A stretch of 64,000 nucleotides of DNA from Planktothrix serta PCC 8927 (GTDB lineage: Bacteria > Cyanobacteriota > Cyanobacteriia > Cyanobacteriales > Microcoleaceae): contig NZ_LR734844.1 in NCBI RefSeq assembly GCF_900010725.2, positions 255,995 through 319,994 of the forward strand. The letters run 5' to 3'. Below, one piece after another: positions 8,615 through 18,634 of this stretch. Under the pieces are notes generated by a model that worked only from the letters and a program-made list of their open reading frames with translations, was not told the DNA's origin and did no database searches. The translations under genes were made by a program, and so were the position numbers. The stretch's first letter is position 1. Every line of letters starts with the position of its first letter.

Positions 8615-9907
8615 CTATTTTTTTAAATATTTAACCAGATCATCTTTTGTTTTTATATGTAAATTATTGTACTTTTCGTTGTCAAAATAGTCTCCACAAT
8701 GTATTAATTTATTTATATCATTTTCATTCATAGGTTTGATTCCATATTCTTGTAGTTTGTTTTTTACATATTCTCTAAATGTATTAGGAACCATATCAAT
8801 TATATTATTCTCTTCCTCTAAGTATGGTGTATAATATTTTTCAAGATATGATAAATCAATATCCTTATATTGTTCTAAAAATTCATTAGTATATCCACAT
8901 TTTTGTGCTGCATATGTAGAAGACGTTGCCATTTTCAAAGGAAATTTATATAGTACAGATCCCCAACTAAGGTTGTAGTTAATTAGTTTACCTTGCATTC
9001 CTAAATTCCTAAAACACTTGAAACAATTTTCACAATAATTTTTATCATTTTCTATCTTGCGATTACAACTACAAGCTGTGCCTTTAAATGGGCTTTGGTT
9101 AATTATCTTTGTTGTGATAACTTCAGAACAGCCGCCTAAAGGATAAAAGAAATTATAACCATAGGCTTTATAAATTCTATGCCATCTAATAAAGAGAGAT
9201 TCGCCTTTTCTCTTTTTATCAATTACGTCAATGAATCTATGACCTGTTCCTAGAAAAACAGACTCCATAATTCCACCTAAAGCAATGTGACCAATATTAT
9301 AAAATTGAGATAACAATATTATTATTGCACTATATCCAATTCCTGAGTGAAAACCATATGAATAGTTTTTATTTTCATTGTTTAAAATATACGGCCTAAT
9401 TAATTCAAAATCAGTTTTTACAATTTTTAGATTTTTGATTTTTGCTTTCTCCATAAATCTAAGTGCATTATAATTATAATTAACACAATCCTCTATACAT
9501 ATGTTAAAAGGAGCTTTTGATTTATTTAAAATTTGCTGAATCACTTTAACACTAGACTCTTTTGAAAAATCTCTACAGCAATATATGGGTATTGTTTGAT
9601 CGGCGGGTAAACATAATAGTGATGCACAGGAATCATTACCGTTACTGAATGCCAAACCAATGTTCTGTCCACGTAATGGTTTATTTATTTTGTTATGTAT
9701 ATGGGATGGATATTCGTATGCGCCTATTTTTTCAAAATACCCCATGTACCACAAAAGATGAAATATTGCTAATTCTTTTACCTCATGATCTACTTCGTTT
9801 ATTTGGTAACCTTCAGGTGCTTCAAAATAAAATTTATCATTGTTTAAATGAAGATATACTATGTTATCTTCTTGTGTCCAAGTTATTTTTAAGTTTTTTA
9901 AGTTCAT
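8615..9907 (-). CDS. PP-loop (N-type ATP pyrophosphatase)-like protein with C-terminal cysteine cluster
   Basis: Function not known. The 430 residues contain GLAFSNGNDSCASLLCL near residue 83, a variant of the PP-loop SGGxDS motif of ATP pyrophosphatases (Ser and Asp kept, the glycine pair altered). A cluster C-x-C-x10-C-x2-C-x2-C near residues 285-302 looks like a zinc site and recalls QueC-type enzymes. PP-loop enzymes adenylate a carboxyl or carbonyl group and then transfer N or S to it. It is the last gene of the minus-strand RTX/TPR operon, 57 bases after the previous stop, with a clear ribosome site (AAGGA). The gene is unusually AT-rich, suggesting transfer. It may modify the glycan or protein handled by the operon. 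Confidence 0.6.
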   Translation of the reverse strand: MNLKNLKITWTQEDNIVYLHLNNDKFYFEAPEGYQINEVDHEVKELAIFHLLWYMGYFEKIGAYEYPSHIHNKINKPLRGQNIGLAFSNGNDSCASLLCLPADQTIPIYCCRDFSKESSVKVIQQILNKSKAPFNICIEDCVNYNYNALRFMEKAKIKNLKIVKTDFELIRPYILNNENKNYSYGFHSGIGYSAIIILLSQFYNIGHIALGGIMESVFLGTGHRFIDVIDKKRKGESLFIRWHRIYKAYGYNFFYPLGGCSEVITTKIINQSPFKGTACSCNRKIENDKNYCENCFKCFRNLGMQGKLINYNLSWGSVLYKFPLKMATSSTYAAQKCGYTNEFLEQYKDIDLSYLEKYYTPYLEEENNIIDMVPNTFREYVKNKLQEYGIKPMNENDINKLIHCGDYFDNEKYNNLHIKTKDDLVKYLKK

Positions 9908-9964
9908 AAATTTATTCCTTTGTCTAGTAGATAAAATGAATAATTAACATCAATCATTTTCAAA

Positions 9965-12900
9965 TTAAGAATTAAAAACATCACAACCAGACTTTTGGAG
10001 TATCAGCCAATAATAGCCTTGATAATTTGTACTTCTTTGAACAAGTTTTATTACCTCAATATCAACTTTGTGCTTTTTCTCTATCATTTTAGCAATAACC
10101 TTCGGTTCAGCAATAGTTTGATTACTTTCCAGATAATCTCCAGTGATGGGCATAACCAAATACCTCCGAGTTATTTTATACAGTTTAGGAAAATACTCAT
10201 CAAATAACTTGGGTACTAAGCCCGATGAAGGATCACAGTTAACTAAATCAAAAGATTTATCTTCTTGACTATACAGATTAATCAAATTGAAAGCATCGCC
10301 AACTATATACGTCCATTCAGGAAAATATTTAGTTTGCAAATTTTTCAGGAAATCTTCATTGATTTCATTCAAAATAACATTTTTTAGTCCAGCTTTTGCT
10401 GCATGGATTACATCATATTTTCCCAATTCACCAGTAAATAAAAACAAGGACTCTTGACAATTTTTCAGTATTTCTATAGGGTAAGGTGTTTTAGATACAA
10501 AATTTCTGGTAACTTCACTACCCGGACTACTATGATATGGTGGTAGTTCTTTGAAAAAAGTTTGGTTACTCATATTTTTTGTCGTATCAACTACCATATC
10601 TTTGTGAGATAATTGTAATTCCTTGAGTTCATCTAATATTGAACTTGGAAAATGTTCCGACATAATTTGCCAAGGATTATATTGATCAGTAACAGAACTA
10701 CGCTGACCATAACGCTCAAAAGTAGTCAAATTTTCAGAAAACTTAATATCTAATGCCATCGCATTAATATCAGTCAACTTATATCCACAATGTCCTACTT
10801 TAAGATAGCGATCATTAACTTGAGTTATAATTGAGTTATGTTCATCTAGTAGTTCCAGACCTGCCTGATATAGTATTTGAGTCATTGCCCCATCCAAACC
10901 TCGATTTTTATTTAAGTTTTGCCAAAGACTGAAATTTAATCTATCTAGCAACATTCCAGATAAACACCTTCCCATTCCTGTGGTTTCTCCCAATCTTATA
11001 AGATCTGTTTCAACATTATAACCAATCCAATGTATCATGTCTTCCTTTTGTAAATCAAAAAAGTAAGCATCTGTTATTCCACAGAAAACTAAACCTTCTT
11101 TTAACTTCTGATCATAAAATTCTATTAAACTTCGAGAAATTAAATCATCAGAGCCAACTATAATAACAGCATCAGGATTATAATCTCGACATCTGTTGAT
11201 GCCGTATTCCCACTTATCACTCAAAGGTTGATTCTCATATTCAACATAATCAAATCCACAAGATTGACAAAGTTTGCGGGATTCTTCTCCTTCTGAACCC
11301 ACAGCCAAAAGCTCTAATTGTATTTTGCCAGCTAACTCCCTTTTTAACATTGAGTAATAAGAAAGAATTATCTGAGTTAACTCTGGACGTTTCCAAACAC
11401 AAGTATAAATAACTATTTTATTAATCTTAAACCTATCAATGTAACTATTAGAAATTACTGTGCTATCTGAGATATCTTCCAGTACATTACCCCAAATATT
11501 TTTAATCACAGGAATGGCAATTAACTTTCTAACATCCTGAACAATTTGCCCAAAATTTTGTCCTTCCTCTACTTTTCCTTTTTTGAGGTAAGCTTCTGCT
11601 AATAAAGGAAAAACATCCTTAAACATCGGATAATAACTTAGTAGATGAGAGCATCTTTCGATCACCTTATCATATTCTTGTTTACGGAGAGATGTCAGTG
11701 CTTGTTTAAAAACTTTTTCCCCTTCTTCTATACCTATACTCAAAGAAATTTCTGACTTTTTCTTTTCATCAGATTTTCTTGATATTGGTTTTAATTCAGG
11801 AGTTATTGGCTGAGAATTGACTACAGTAGTTAATTCTTGTAGTTGATTAACAAGATCAGCAGGAAAGCATTTTTCTAAAATTATCCAGGGTTGCTCTTGA
11901 GAAACTAAAACACTGGCATCACGTTCAAAATATCTTTCAACGGGTGTAATATTATCAGAAAATTTAATATCAATGGCACAAGCTCCTATGTCAGCCATTC
12001 TAAATCCACAATGACCAATTTTAAGTTGTTTATCACCCACATAAGCTGCTACACAATTATCATATTCCAATAACTGTAAACCTAATTGTTCCAATTTTCG
12101 AGTCATAGCACCATCAAGACTAGAATTTATATCGAGTCCTTTCCAGATGCTAAATTCTAGTTTATCCAAGAGTGTCCTCGATAAACATCTTCCCATGCCG
12201 ATGGTTTCTCCAACTCGCACTGGATCTTTTTTACCACTATATCCTGTCCACCAAACCAAATTTTGATTATTAACATCAAAGAAATAAGCATCTTGTAAGC
12301 CACAAAATACTAAATTATCTTTCAGTTGACGATCATAAAATTCTATTAAATTCTGAGATACTATATCATCGGAACCCACGATAATAACCCCATCAGGATC
12401 GTAATTAGCACATTGATTAAGACCATACTCCCACTTAGAACTGAGTGGTTGATTTGGGTATTCAAGATAATCAAAACCACATTCTTCACATAATTTTCGA
12501 GAAGCATCCCCTTCAGAACCAACTGCCAAAAGTTCCAGATGAATTTTACCCGATAACTCTTTTTTCAGGTGTGCATAATAAGATAAAACAATTCGGGTTA
12601 ACTCTGGCCGTCCCCATACACAAGTATAAATTATAATTTTGTTGATACAGTTATCATTGATAGCAACAGATTTAGGTTGAGCATTATCTGACTCGCCCGT
12701 AATGATCGCACCCCAATTATTGATAACTTGTTGAGTAGCGATTAACTGACGAATATATTGACTATTTTTTAAACAAAATTCTGCTTCTTTAATCTTTTCT
12801 TGGTTAGTGTAGGCTTCAGCTAGAATTGGAAAAATATTGGCTATACTCGGATGTAAACCCATGACTTGAGCGCAGTCTGTTATTGCTTGATGGTATTCCT

Positions 12901-13960
12901 GATTGAGCAGATGTTTTCTAGCTGAAATAAATAGTTGATTCTCTTGTACTATATTTTCTTGTGTTAAATAAACATCTCCTGATCTTAGATGAATTTTAGG
13001 ATTACTAGCATCAATTTTTGCAGCCATTTTGTAAAATACAGTTGCTTGATCTAATTGACCTTTTTTACTTAAGATATCAGCTAATTTTAAACACATTTCA
13101 GCATCTTTGGGGTTTACTTCCAATGCCTTATAATAAACCTGTAAATCCGTCGGATTATCTGCAACTGCTCGGTGATAAACTTGAGAAATTTCTTCAGAAT
13201 AACTCTGAATTTGATGTTGTAGAGCATCCCCTAACTTTTCATGAACCTGTGGCAAATTTGGATCGAGTTTAATAACATTACGATAGGCTGCGATCGCATT
13301 TTCCCAATCTTCTTTTTTAACTAAAACATCCCCTAAATTATAATATGACCAAACAAAATCAGGATCTAACTCGATAGCTTTTTGATAAGCCGCGATCGCA
13401 TTTTCCCAATCTTCTAATTCAGTTAATGCTTCTGCTAAATTATGATAAGATAAGGAAAAATCAGGATTTAACGCAATTGCATGACGATAAGCAGTTGCAG
13501 CTTCTTCCCATTGCTTTTGCTGAAGTAAAACATCCCCTAAATTATTATAAGACCAGGAAAATTCAGGATTTAATTGAATAGCTTGATGATAGGCTTTTAC
13601 GGCTTCTTCCCATTGTTCTAACTTGAGAAGGACATCACCTAAATTATGATGGATTTGAGCAATATTGGGTTCTATTTGAATAATTTGATGATAACAATCA
13701 ATCGCATCTTGCCATTGTTCTAATTTTAATAGAATATCTCCTAATGCTTGCCGAGGTTCTATCCATTGAGGTTGTAATTTAATGGCTTCTTTGTAAGCTG
13801 CGAGAGCCTCTTCACATTGCTCTTGTTCGACTAAAGTTTTAGCTAAATTATAGTGAGATTGAGCAATATTAACACCTTGTTTTTGCAGGCGACCAGATGC
13901 TAATAGATGACGGCGTTTTGAGATTTCAGATTGCAGTTCTTGTTCTAAATCTAAAGACAT
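9965..13960 (-). CDS. TPR protein with two glycosyltransferase-like domains and a methyltransferase-like C-terminus
   Basis: A 1,331-residue multidomain protein. Residues about 15-430 are TPR repeats (WxxAIxxYxxxIxxxPxxxxxYxNLGDVL). Near 440-640 a GT-A-like domain begins IIIYTCVWGRPEL and contains VIIVGSDDI, with an acidic pair at the usual metal position. A short TPR segment and a second copy of the GT domain (IVIYTCVWKRPEL, VIIVGSDDL) follow near 845-1050. Residues about 1163-1320 look like a spermidine-synthase/methyltransferase fold (LFTGELGKYDVIHAA, IVGDAF, LVNCDPSS). TPR-glycosyltransferases modify proteins in the cytoplasm. It lies between the TPR/GT61 gene and the PP-loop gene on one strand. 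The acceptor is inferred to be the RTX protein; not proven. Confidence 0.72.
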   Translation of the reverse strand: MSLDLEQELQSEISKRRHLLASGRLQKQGVNIAQSHYNLAKTLVEQEQCEEALAAYKEAIKLQPQWIEPRQALGDILLKLEQWQDAIDCYHQIIQIEPNIAQIHHNLGDVLLKLEQWEEAVKAYHQAIQLNPEFSWSYNNLGDVLLQQKQWEEAATAYRHAIALNPDFSLSYHNLAEALTELEDWENAIAAYQKAIELDPDFVWSYYNLGDVLVKKEDWENAIAAYRNVIKLDPNLPQVHEKLGDALQHQIQSYSEEISQVYHRAVADNPTDLQVYYKALEVNPKDAEMCLKLADILSKKGQLDQATVFYKMAAKIDASNPKIHLRSGDVYLTQENIVQENQLFISARKHLLNQEYHQAITDCAQVMGLHPSIANIFPILAEAYTNQEKIKEAEFCLKNSQYIRQLIATQQVINNWGAIITGESDNAQPKSVAINDNCINKIIIYTCVWGRPELTRIVLSYYAHLKKELSGKIHLELLAVGSEGDASRKLCEECGFDYLEYPNQPLSSKWEYGLNQCANYDPDGVIIVGSDDIVSQNLIEFYDRQLKDNLVFCGLQDAYFFDVNNQNLVWWTGYSGKKDPVRVGETIGMGRCLSRTLLDKLEFSIWKGLDINSSLDGAMTRKLEQLGLQLLEYDNCVAAYVGDKQLKIGHCGFRMADIGACAIDIKFSDNITPVERYFERDASVLVSQEQPWIILEKCFPADLVNQLQELTTVVNSQPITPELKPISRKSDEKKKSEISLSIGIEEGEKVFKQALTSLRKQEYDKVIERCSHLLSYYPMFKDVFPLLAEAYLKKGKVEEGQNFGQIVQDVRKLIAIPVIKNIWGNVLEDISDSTVISNSYIDRFKINKIVIYTCVWKRPELTQIILSYYSMLKRELAGKIQLELLAVGSEGEESRKLCQSCGFDYVEYENQPLSDKWEYGINRCRDYNPDAVIIVGSDDLISRSLIEFYDQKLKEGLVFCGITDAYFFDLQKEDMIHWIGYNVETDLIRLGETTGMGRCLSGMLLDRLNFSLWQNLNKNRGLDGAMTQILYQAGLELLDEHNSIITQVNDRYLKVGHCGYKLTDINAMALDIKFSENLTTFERYGQRSSVTDQYNPWQIMSEHFPSSILDELKELQLSHKDMVVDTTKNMSNQTFFKELPPYHSSPGSEVTRNFVSKTPYPIEILKNCQESLFLFTGELGKYDVIHAAKAGLKNVILNEINEDFLKNLQTKYFPEWTYIVGDAFNLINLYSQEDKSFDLVNCDPSSGLVPKLFDEYFPKLYKITRRYLVMPITGDYLESNQTIAEPKVIAKMIEKKHKVDIEVIKLVQRSTNYQGYYWLILQKSGCDVFNS

Positions 13961-14062
13961 AACTTAACTCACTAATGGTTAGGCTGAGAGGGATTATAAA
14001 ATTTTTCTGAGGTTGCTATCTTTCCTAATCTTTCCAAGACAGCAGAGGAAATCAGGAAACTT

Positions 14063-17000
14063 TCAATCAATTAATTTTTTGGCTAATTCTGTTGCTTGAC
14101 GATAGGCTTTAACCGCTTCTTTCAGGTTTCCCTGTTCTCGTAAGGTATCCCCTAATTTATGATAAACTCGCCAAGCATTAGGTTCCAATTTAACAACTTG
14201 ACGATAATAAATAATAGCAGATTCCCAGTCTTGCTGTTCAAACCAAATATCCCCTAATGTTTCTTGAACAGAGACTAATTTGGGATTTAATTTTACCGCT
14301 TCTTGATAGCAGACGATCGCGTCTTGCCATTGTTCCTGCTGTGCATAAATATCTCCTAATAAGGCTTGAGTTTCTGCTAACCAAGCCGTTTCACTGGGCG
14401 GTGAAAAATCAGGGTTGAGTGAGGACTTGTTTTTTTCAGTTTTTTGTTGAATAGCAGCTTGATAGGCTTGCTTATAATGAGCAATGGCGGCTTCCAATTG
14501 ATTTTGTTGTTGTAACCCTTGGGCTAACCGTTGATGAGCAACAATTTGCTGAGGATCACGGTCTAATACCTGACGATAACAAATCATTGCTTGAGTCATT
14601 TGCCCCCGTTTCCAGAGGGCATTTCCTAAGCTGAGATAATCCTTTAATGTGGCTTTTTCTGGGGCTAATTGTAGGGCTTCATACATACAATCTTCGGCAT
14701 TTTCTGAACGTCCTAATGTTTGCCAAAGATGAGATAATTGATGATAGGCTTGGGCTTGGGGTTGAATTATAATTGCTTTTTGATAACAGGCGATCGCTTG
14801 TTGCCATTGTTGATCTTGGGCAAAAATATCACCTAATTCTAAATACAATTCTTCATTCTTGGGTTGCAAAGAAATAGCTTTTTGATAACACTGTTTGGCT
14901 TTTTCCAGCTTTTCCTGTTTAATAAATACTTTGGCTAATAGTTTATAAACAGCAATATCTTGGGGACTTTTTTGTAAAAGTTGCTGACATAAACGCAGAC
15001 AAGATTCATATTGTTGTTGAGTATAATATTCTTGTGCTTGTTGCATTGAAATAGATTCATTAACGGCATTTTTTGGAGTAGAGACTTCAGAAATAATATT
15101 AGCAGAACGCATTGGGCTGGCGAGAATTGGTTGAGGGGGTAAATTACCTGCCATTAATAATAAAACTTGCCGATAGTCAGAATTTCCAGCCACACCTTTA
15201 TGATGATGTAAAAGAGCTTGAGTTAAATTTTGTAATGCTAATAGTAACCGAGGATTTAATTCCAAGGCTTGATGATAGCAAGAAACAACATCTTCCCATT
15301 TTCCTTGAGCAACTAATACCTTTCCTAAACTATTATAAGATTCAAAGGATTTGGGATTAAGCTTAATAGCTTGTTGATAAAAACTTTCAGCATCTGCCCA
15401 TTTTCCTTGTGCTGCGAATAGTTCTCCTAAATTGTGATACACTTCAACCGGGTTAGAATTTCCCTCAAGAGCTTGACGATAACAGGTTTCGGCTTGATTA
15501 ATTTTGCCTTGACGGAATAGAATATTACCCAGGGAAAGATGTTCTTCTGGTTTAATATTTTCTGGTTCTAAACTAAAGGCTTGATACCAACAGGAAGCAG
15601 CTATTTCGGGTTTACCAATTTTACTCCAAACTTTTCCTAAGTTTCGGTGAGCTAGAGCTAAATTGGGTTGTAATTTAATCGCTTTTTGATAGGAACGAAT
15701 TGCCAACTTCCAGTATTTAAGTTGAGCGTATAAATTCCCTAAATTACCATGAGCAACGGCTTCATTTGGTTTCAGATTAACAACATTTTGATACCATTTA
15801 AGAGCTTCTTCGGGTTGACCTAAGCCTTGTAAAGCTTTTCCTAAAAGGTGATAAGCATCAACGGTATTGGGATCGAGTTCAATTACTCGTTTACATTCTT
15901 GAACTACCTGCGGATAGTCTTTTTGTTCAAAGTAAGTTTCAGCCGTTTTTAAAGTGATTTCTATTTCAAGTAAATCAGATTCTTCAACCATTATATTCTC
16001 TTGTTTAGAGAGACGAAATAAATCTAAGGAAGTTAACCGATTTCCTAAATTATTAGTTATTTTTGATTCTCGTACTGATGATTCTTCGGAAAAACTATTG
16101 CGGTTTTTATTGTAAGAAGTAGTAACCATGTTAGCTCTGGAACTCCCTTGATAAGTTTGCTGTTCAATCTGTTGTAAATCTAACGAAATTATTGCAGTAT
16201 CTATTAAGTCTATTTTGGGTTTTATTAAAGAGGGTTTATGCCTCTCCTTTGGTTTCCCTCTCGCTTTAACTGGACTAGAATCAGAGTAAATTTGAGTTTG
16301 ATCTTGGAGATTAGGATCTAGAATTTTTAAGATTTTTTCTAAAGTGTTTATTTTGACATAAATATCCTCGATTAATGGAGATTGATACATTAACTGTCGC
16401 AAGGGATAACAGGGAAATTCTTTTCCTGTAATGTAATAATGTTTCAGTCCTAATTGTTGACTAATTACCCAGTAATAGTGACGAATATAATGGGGAGATA
16501 CTAATTCAATTACAATGGTTTCAGGACGACAAAACATTAAATTTGTTAATCCTGCACCATGAGGAGTAATAATGACTTTAGCATGAGCAAATAAACAAGC
16601 TTGTTCTTCAACCGATAAAGTTTCTAATTCAACGGGAACAACCCCCCATTCACTCACATAAGCAATCACATCATTTTCATTAAGAATTTGCCGATATTTG
16701 GCTTGATTTCGGCGAATAAAAATTCGCTCTGGATAGTTATTTTTAGAGGAACTAAGAGCCGATGAAAACAACTGACGATGAAAGTTGATAATTTCAGGTG
16801 TTACCCATCCCACTGACCCGGTAAAGGAAGGAATAATTAATTGTTTTGCTTGAATATAAGGATGGCGATCGCTTTCTATAATTTTAGATTCAGAAATTCC
16901 TAACTTTTGTAATGTTTCTCGCTGAAAGGGAGCTTTAATACTATTCACTAAAAACCAATCAATCGATTGCCAATCCGGTTTTTCTTGTTGTAAAATAGCA

Positions 17001-18598
17001 AAGCGGGGTAAAATATCAACCATCCAATGAAAATACACATTTCCTGATAATCCAGATAATACAGCGACGGAACCGGAAATTTTTTCTAAAGGAGGAAATT
17101 CTTCTAAAGAAAAGATTTGATGTTGCTTCCAATCAATTGTTTCACATCCGGGTAAGGGAGTGGGATAAAATCGGGATAAATCCGTTAAAAGTTCATTTTT
17201 GGAGTTGAGAATCGCGATCGCATTACAAACATTCCACCAACTTTTTTGAGGAGCTATCCAAGCTTTTCCATGAGGAATAATTGTAATAGATGGAGGTGGA
17301 GATTCCCAAGGAATATCTTGAGGTTGAGAACAGTCATAGATTCCTTCTGCTAACCGAGTAGGCTTTAAACGTTTAAACACTCGATTTAAACAAATCGGAC
17401 AGTCTAAACCCTGACAGTTAGGATGGGTAGGCTCAGATTGATGAAAATCAGCAGAAAATTTAATCTTCAAATTTGATAACTTGTGTTTTTTATGATCTAA
17501 TTTTTGTTGTTCTAATACCTCAGTTAACTGTTGATAAATTTCGGGTTGATCAGGATTAATCCCCAAAGCTTTATGATAATAAATAGCCGCACTAACTAGG
17601 TCTTTTTTATGAATAAAACACTGCGCTAATTTTAAATAAGGAGCAATCCCATCTGGATCAGCTTGAATAGATTTTTGATAATAATATTCGGCTTGAGGAT
17701 AATTTCGATACTCGGCTAAAGTATTTCCGAGATGAAAGTTAATTTTAGCAAAATATTGATTAACTTCCTTTGATTGGGGATTGTGTTGTAACGCTTGGAT
17801 GAATTTTACACAGGCGATTCTGGCTTGATCAAGTTCGTCATCACCGTCTAAATATTCAACACTTTGACAATAGGCAGTAATAAAGGGTTGTTCTAATTCA
17901 ATAATTGTTTTAAAATGAAGCATCGCTTCAGAAAGTTGATCCTGCTGTAACAGTGAAGCAGCACATTCACTATGAGCCGTAATTGATTCGGGTTCAAGCT
18001 GAATCAGTTGTTTAAAATATTGAATAGCAACGGTGTGTAAGCCTTGCTTTTGAAAGGCTTTTCCTACATTTAAGTAAGCTTCTTTTAAATCCGGTTGCAG
18101 TTGAATTGCTTGCAGATAACCTGCGATCGCAGCATCAATATTGCCCTGTTTAAAGTAAGTATGGGCGAGGTTATGATGTAGTTTAGCAGAATCAGGGAAA
18201 AGGGCTAAACCTTGATTAAAGACTTGAATTGCTTCTGACAAATTCTCTTTCTGAACCCAAATTAATCCTAAATTAATATAGGCATTAATTCTTTGAGGAT
18301 TCAGTGCGATCGCCCTTTGATAATTTTCTAAAGCGGCATCGATTAATTCTTGCTTTTGTAGAGCAACGGCTAAATTATAATATCCTAAATCTGAATTAGG
18401 ATCTTGAACAATTTCTTGTTGATAACGTTCAATTTCTCTCTCTAACGGTGGATCTAAAATGGCTATTGATAGAGGTAAAATAGGGTTGTCATTAGAGGGA
18501 GATATTTGCTTTTTCTGAGTCAGATTTGCATCAGAAGATAGCAATAGATGGGGTTTGTCTGATAATCTGGTAGTGTTAACGGAACGATTGTTAATCAT
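14063..18598 (-). CDS. TPR protein with central GT61 (DUF563) glycosyltransferase domain
   Basis: About 1,511 residues from ATG 18598 (a GTG at 18616 would add six). An N-terminal TPR array covers roughly 50-370, a CxxxxCxxC motif lies near 400, and the GT61 domain spans about 515-740: SGNVYFHWMVDILPR, RIFIRRNQAKYR and the family signature VIITPHGAGLTNLMF. A second long TPR array runs from about 870 to the end. GT61 includes protein O-GlcNAc and xylosyl transferases; no membrane segment is visible, so it should act in the cytoplasm. It begins 36 bases after the RTX stop, so the two are almost certainly cotranscribed. Protein-glycosyltransferase activity on the RTX product is a reasonable inference. 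Confidence 0.8.
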   Translation of the reverse strand: MINNRSVNTTRLSDKPHLLLSSDANLTQKKQISPSNDNPILPLSIAILDPPLEREIERYQQEIVQDPNSDLGYYNLAVALQKQELIDAALENYQRAIALNPQRINAYINLGLIWVQKENLSEAIQVFNQGLALFPDSAKLHHNLAHTYFKQGNIDAAIAGYLQAIQLQPDLKEAYLNVGKAFQKQGLHTVAIQYFKQLIQLEPESITAHSECAASLLQQDQLSEAMLHFKTIIELEQPFITAYCQSVEYLDGDDELDQARIACVKFIQALQHNPQSKEVNQYFAKINFHLGNTLAEYRNYPQAEYYYQKSIQADPDGIAPYLKLAQCFIHKKDLVSAAIYYHKALGINPDQPEIYQQLTEVLEQQKLDHKKHKLSNLKIKFSADFHQSEPTHPNCQGLDCPICLNRVFKRLKPTRLAEGIYDCSQPQDIPWESPPPSITIIPHGKAWIAPQKSWWNVCNAIAILNSKNELLTDLSRFYPTPLPGCETIDWKQHQIFSLEEFPPLEKISGSVAVLSGLSGNVYFHWMVDILPRFAILQQEKPDWQSIDWFLVNSIKAPFQRETLQKLGISESKIIESDRHPYIQAKQLIIPSFTGSVGWVTPEIINFHRQLFSSALSSSKNNYPERIFIRRNQAKYRQILNENDVIAYVSEWGVVPVELETLSVEEQACLFAHAKVIITPHGAGLTNLMFCRPETIVIELVSPHYIRHYYWVISQQLGLKHYYITGKEFPCYPLRQLMYQSPLIEDIYVKINTLEKILKILDPNLQDQTQIYSDSSPVKARGKPKERHKPSLIKPKIDLIDTAIISLDLQQIEQQTYQGSSRANMVTTSYNKNRNSFSEESSVRESKITNNLGNRLTSLDLFRLSKQENIMVEESDLLEIEITLKTAETYFEQKDYPQVVQECKRVIELDPNTVDAYHLLGKALQGLGQPEEALKWYQNVVNLKPNEAVAHGNLGNLYAQLKYWKLAIRSYQKAIKLQPNLALAHRNLGKVWSKIGKPEIAASCWYQAFSLEPENIKPEEHLSLGNILFRQGKINQAETCYRQALEGNSNPVEVYHNLGELFAAQGKWADAESFYQQAIKLNPKSFESYNSLGKVLVAQGKWEDVVSCYHQALELNPRLLLALQNLTQALLHHHKGVAGNSDYRQVLLLMAGNLPPQPILASPMRSANIISEVSTPKNAVNESISMQQAQEYYTQQQYESCLRLCQQLLQKSPQDIAVYKLLAKVFIKQEKLEKAKQCYQKAISLQPKNEELYLELGDIFAQDQQWQQAIACYQKAIIIQPQAQAYHQLSHLWQTLGRSENAEDCMYEALQLAPEKATLKDYLSLGNALWKRGQMTQAMICYRQVLDRDPQQIVAHQRLAQGLQQQNQLEAAIAHYKQAYQAAIQQKTEKNKSSLNPDFSPPSETAWLAETQALLGDIYAQQEQWQDAIVCYQEAVKLNPKLVSVQETLGDIWFEQQDWESAIIYYRQVVKLEPNAWRVYHKLGDTLREQGNLKEAVKAYRQATELAKKLID

Positions 18599-18634
18599 GG
18601 GAAATAGAATCAGCACAAAAGGATCGATTTTTGC

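Noticed and set aside
13018-13960. Repeated DNA in the TPR genes as tandem DNA repeats
   Set aside because: The periodicity (102 bases) is that of 34-residue TPR units inside real coding sequence; codons vary.
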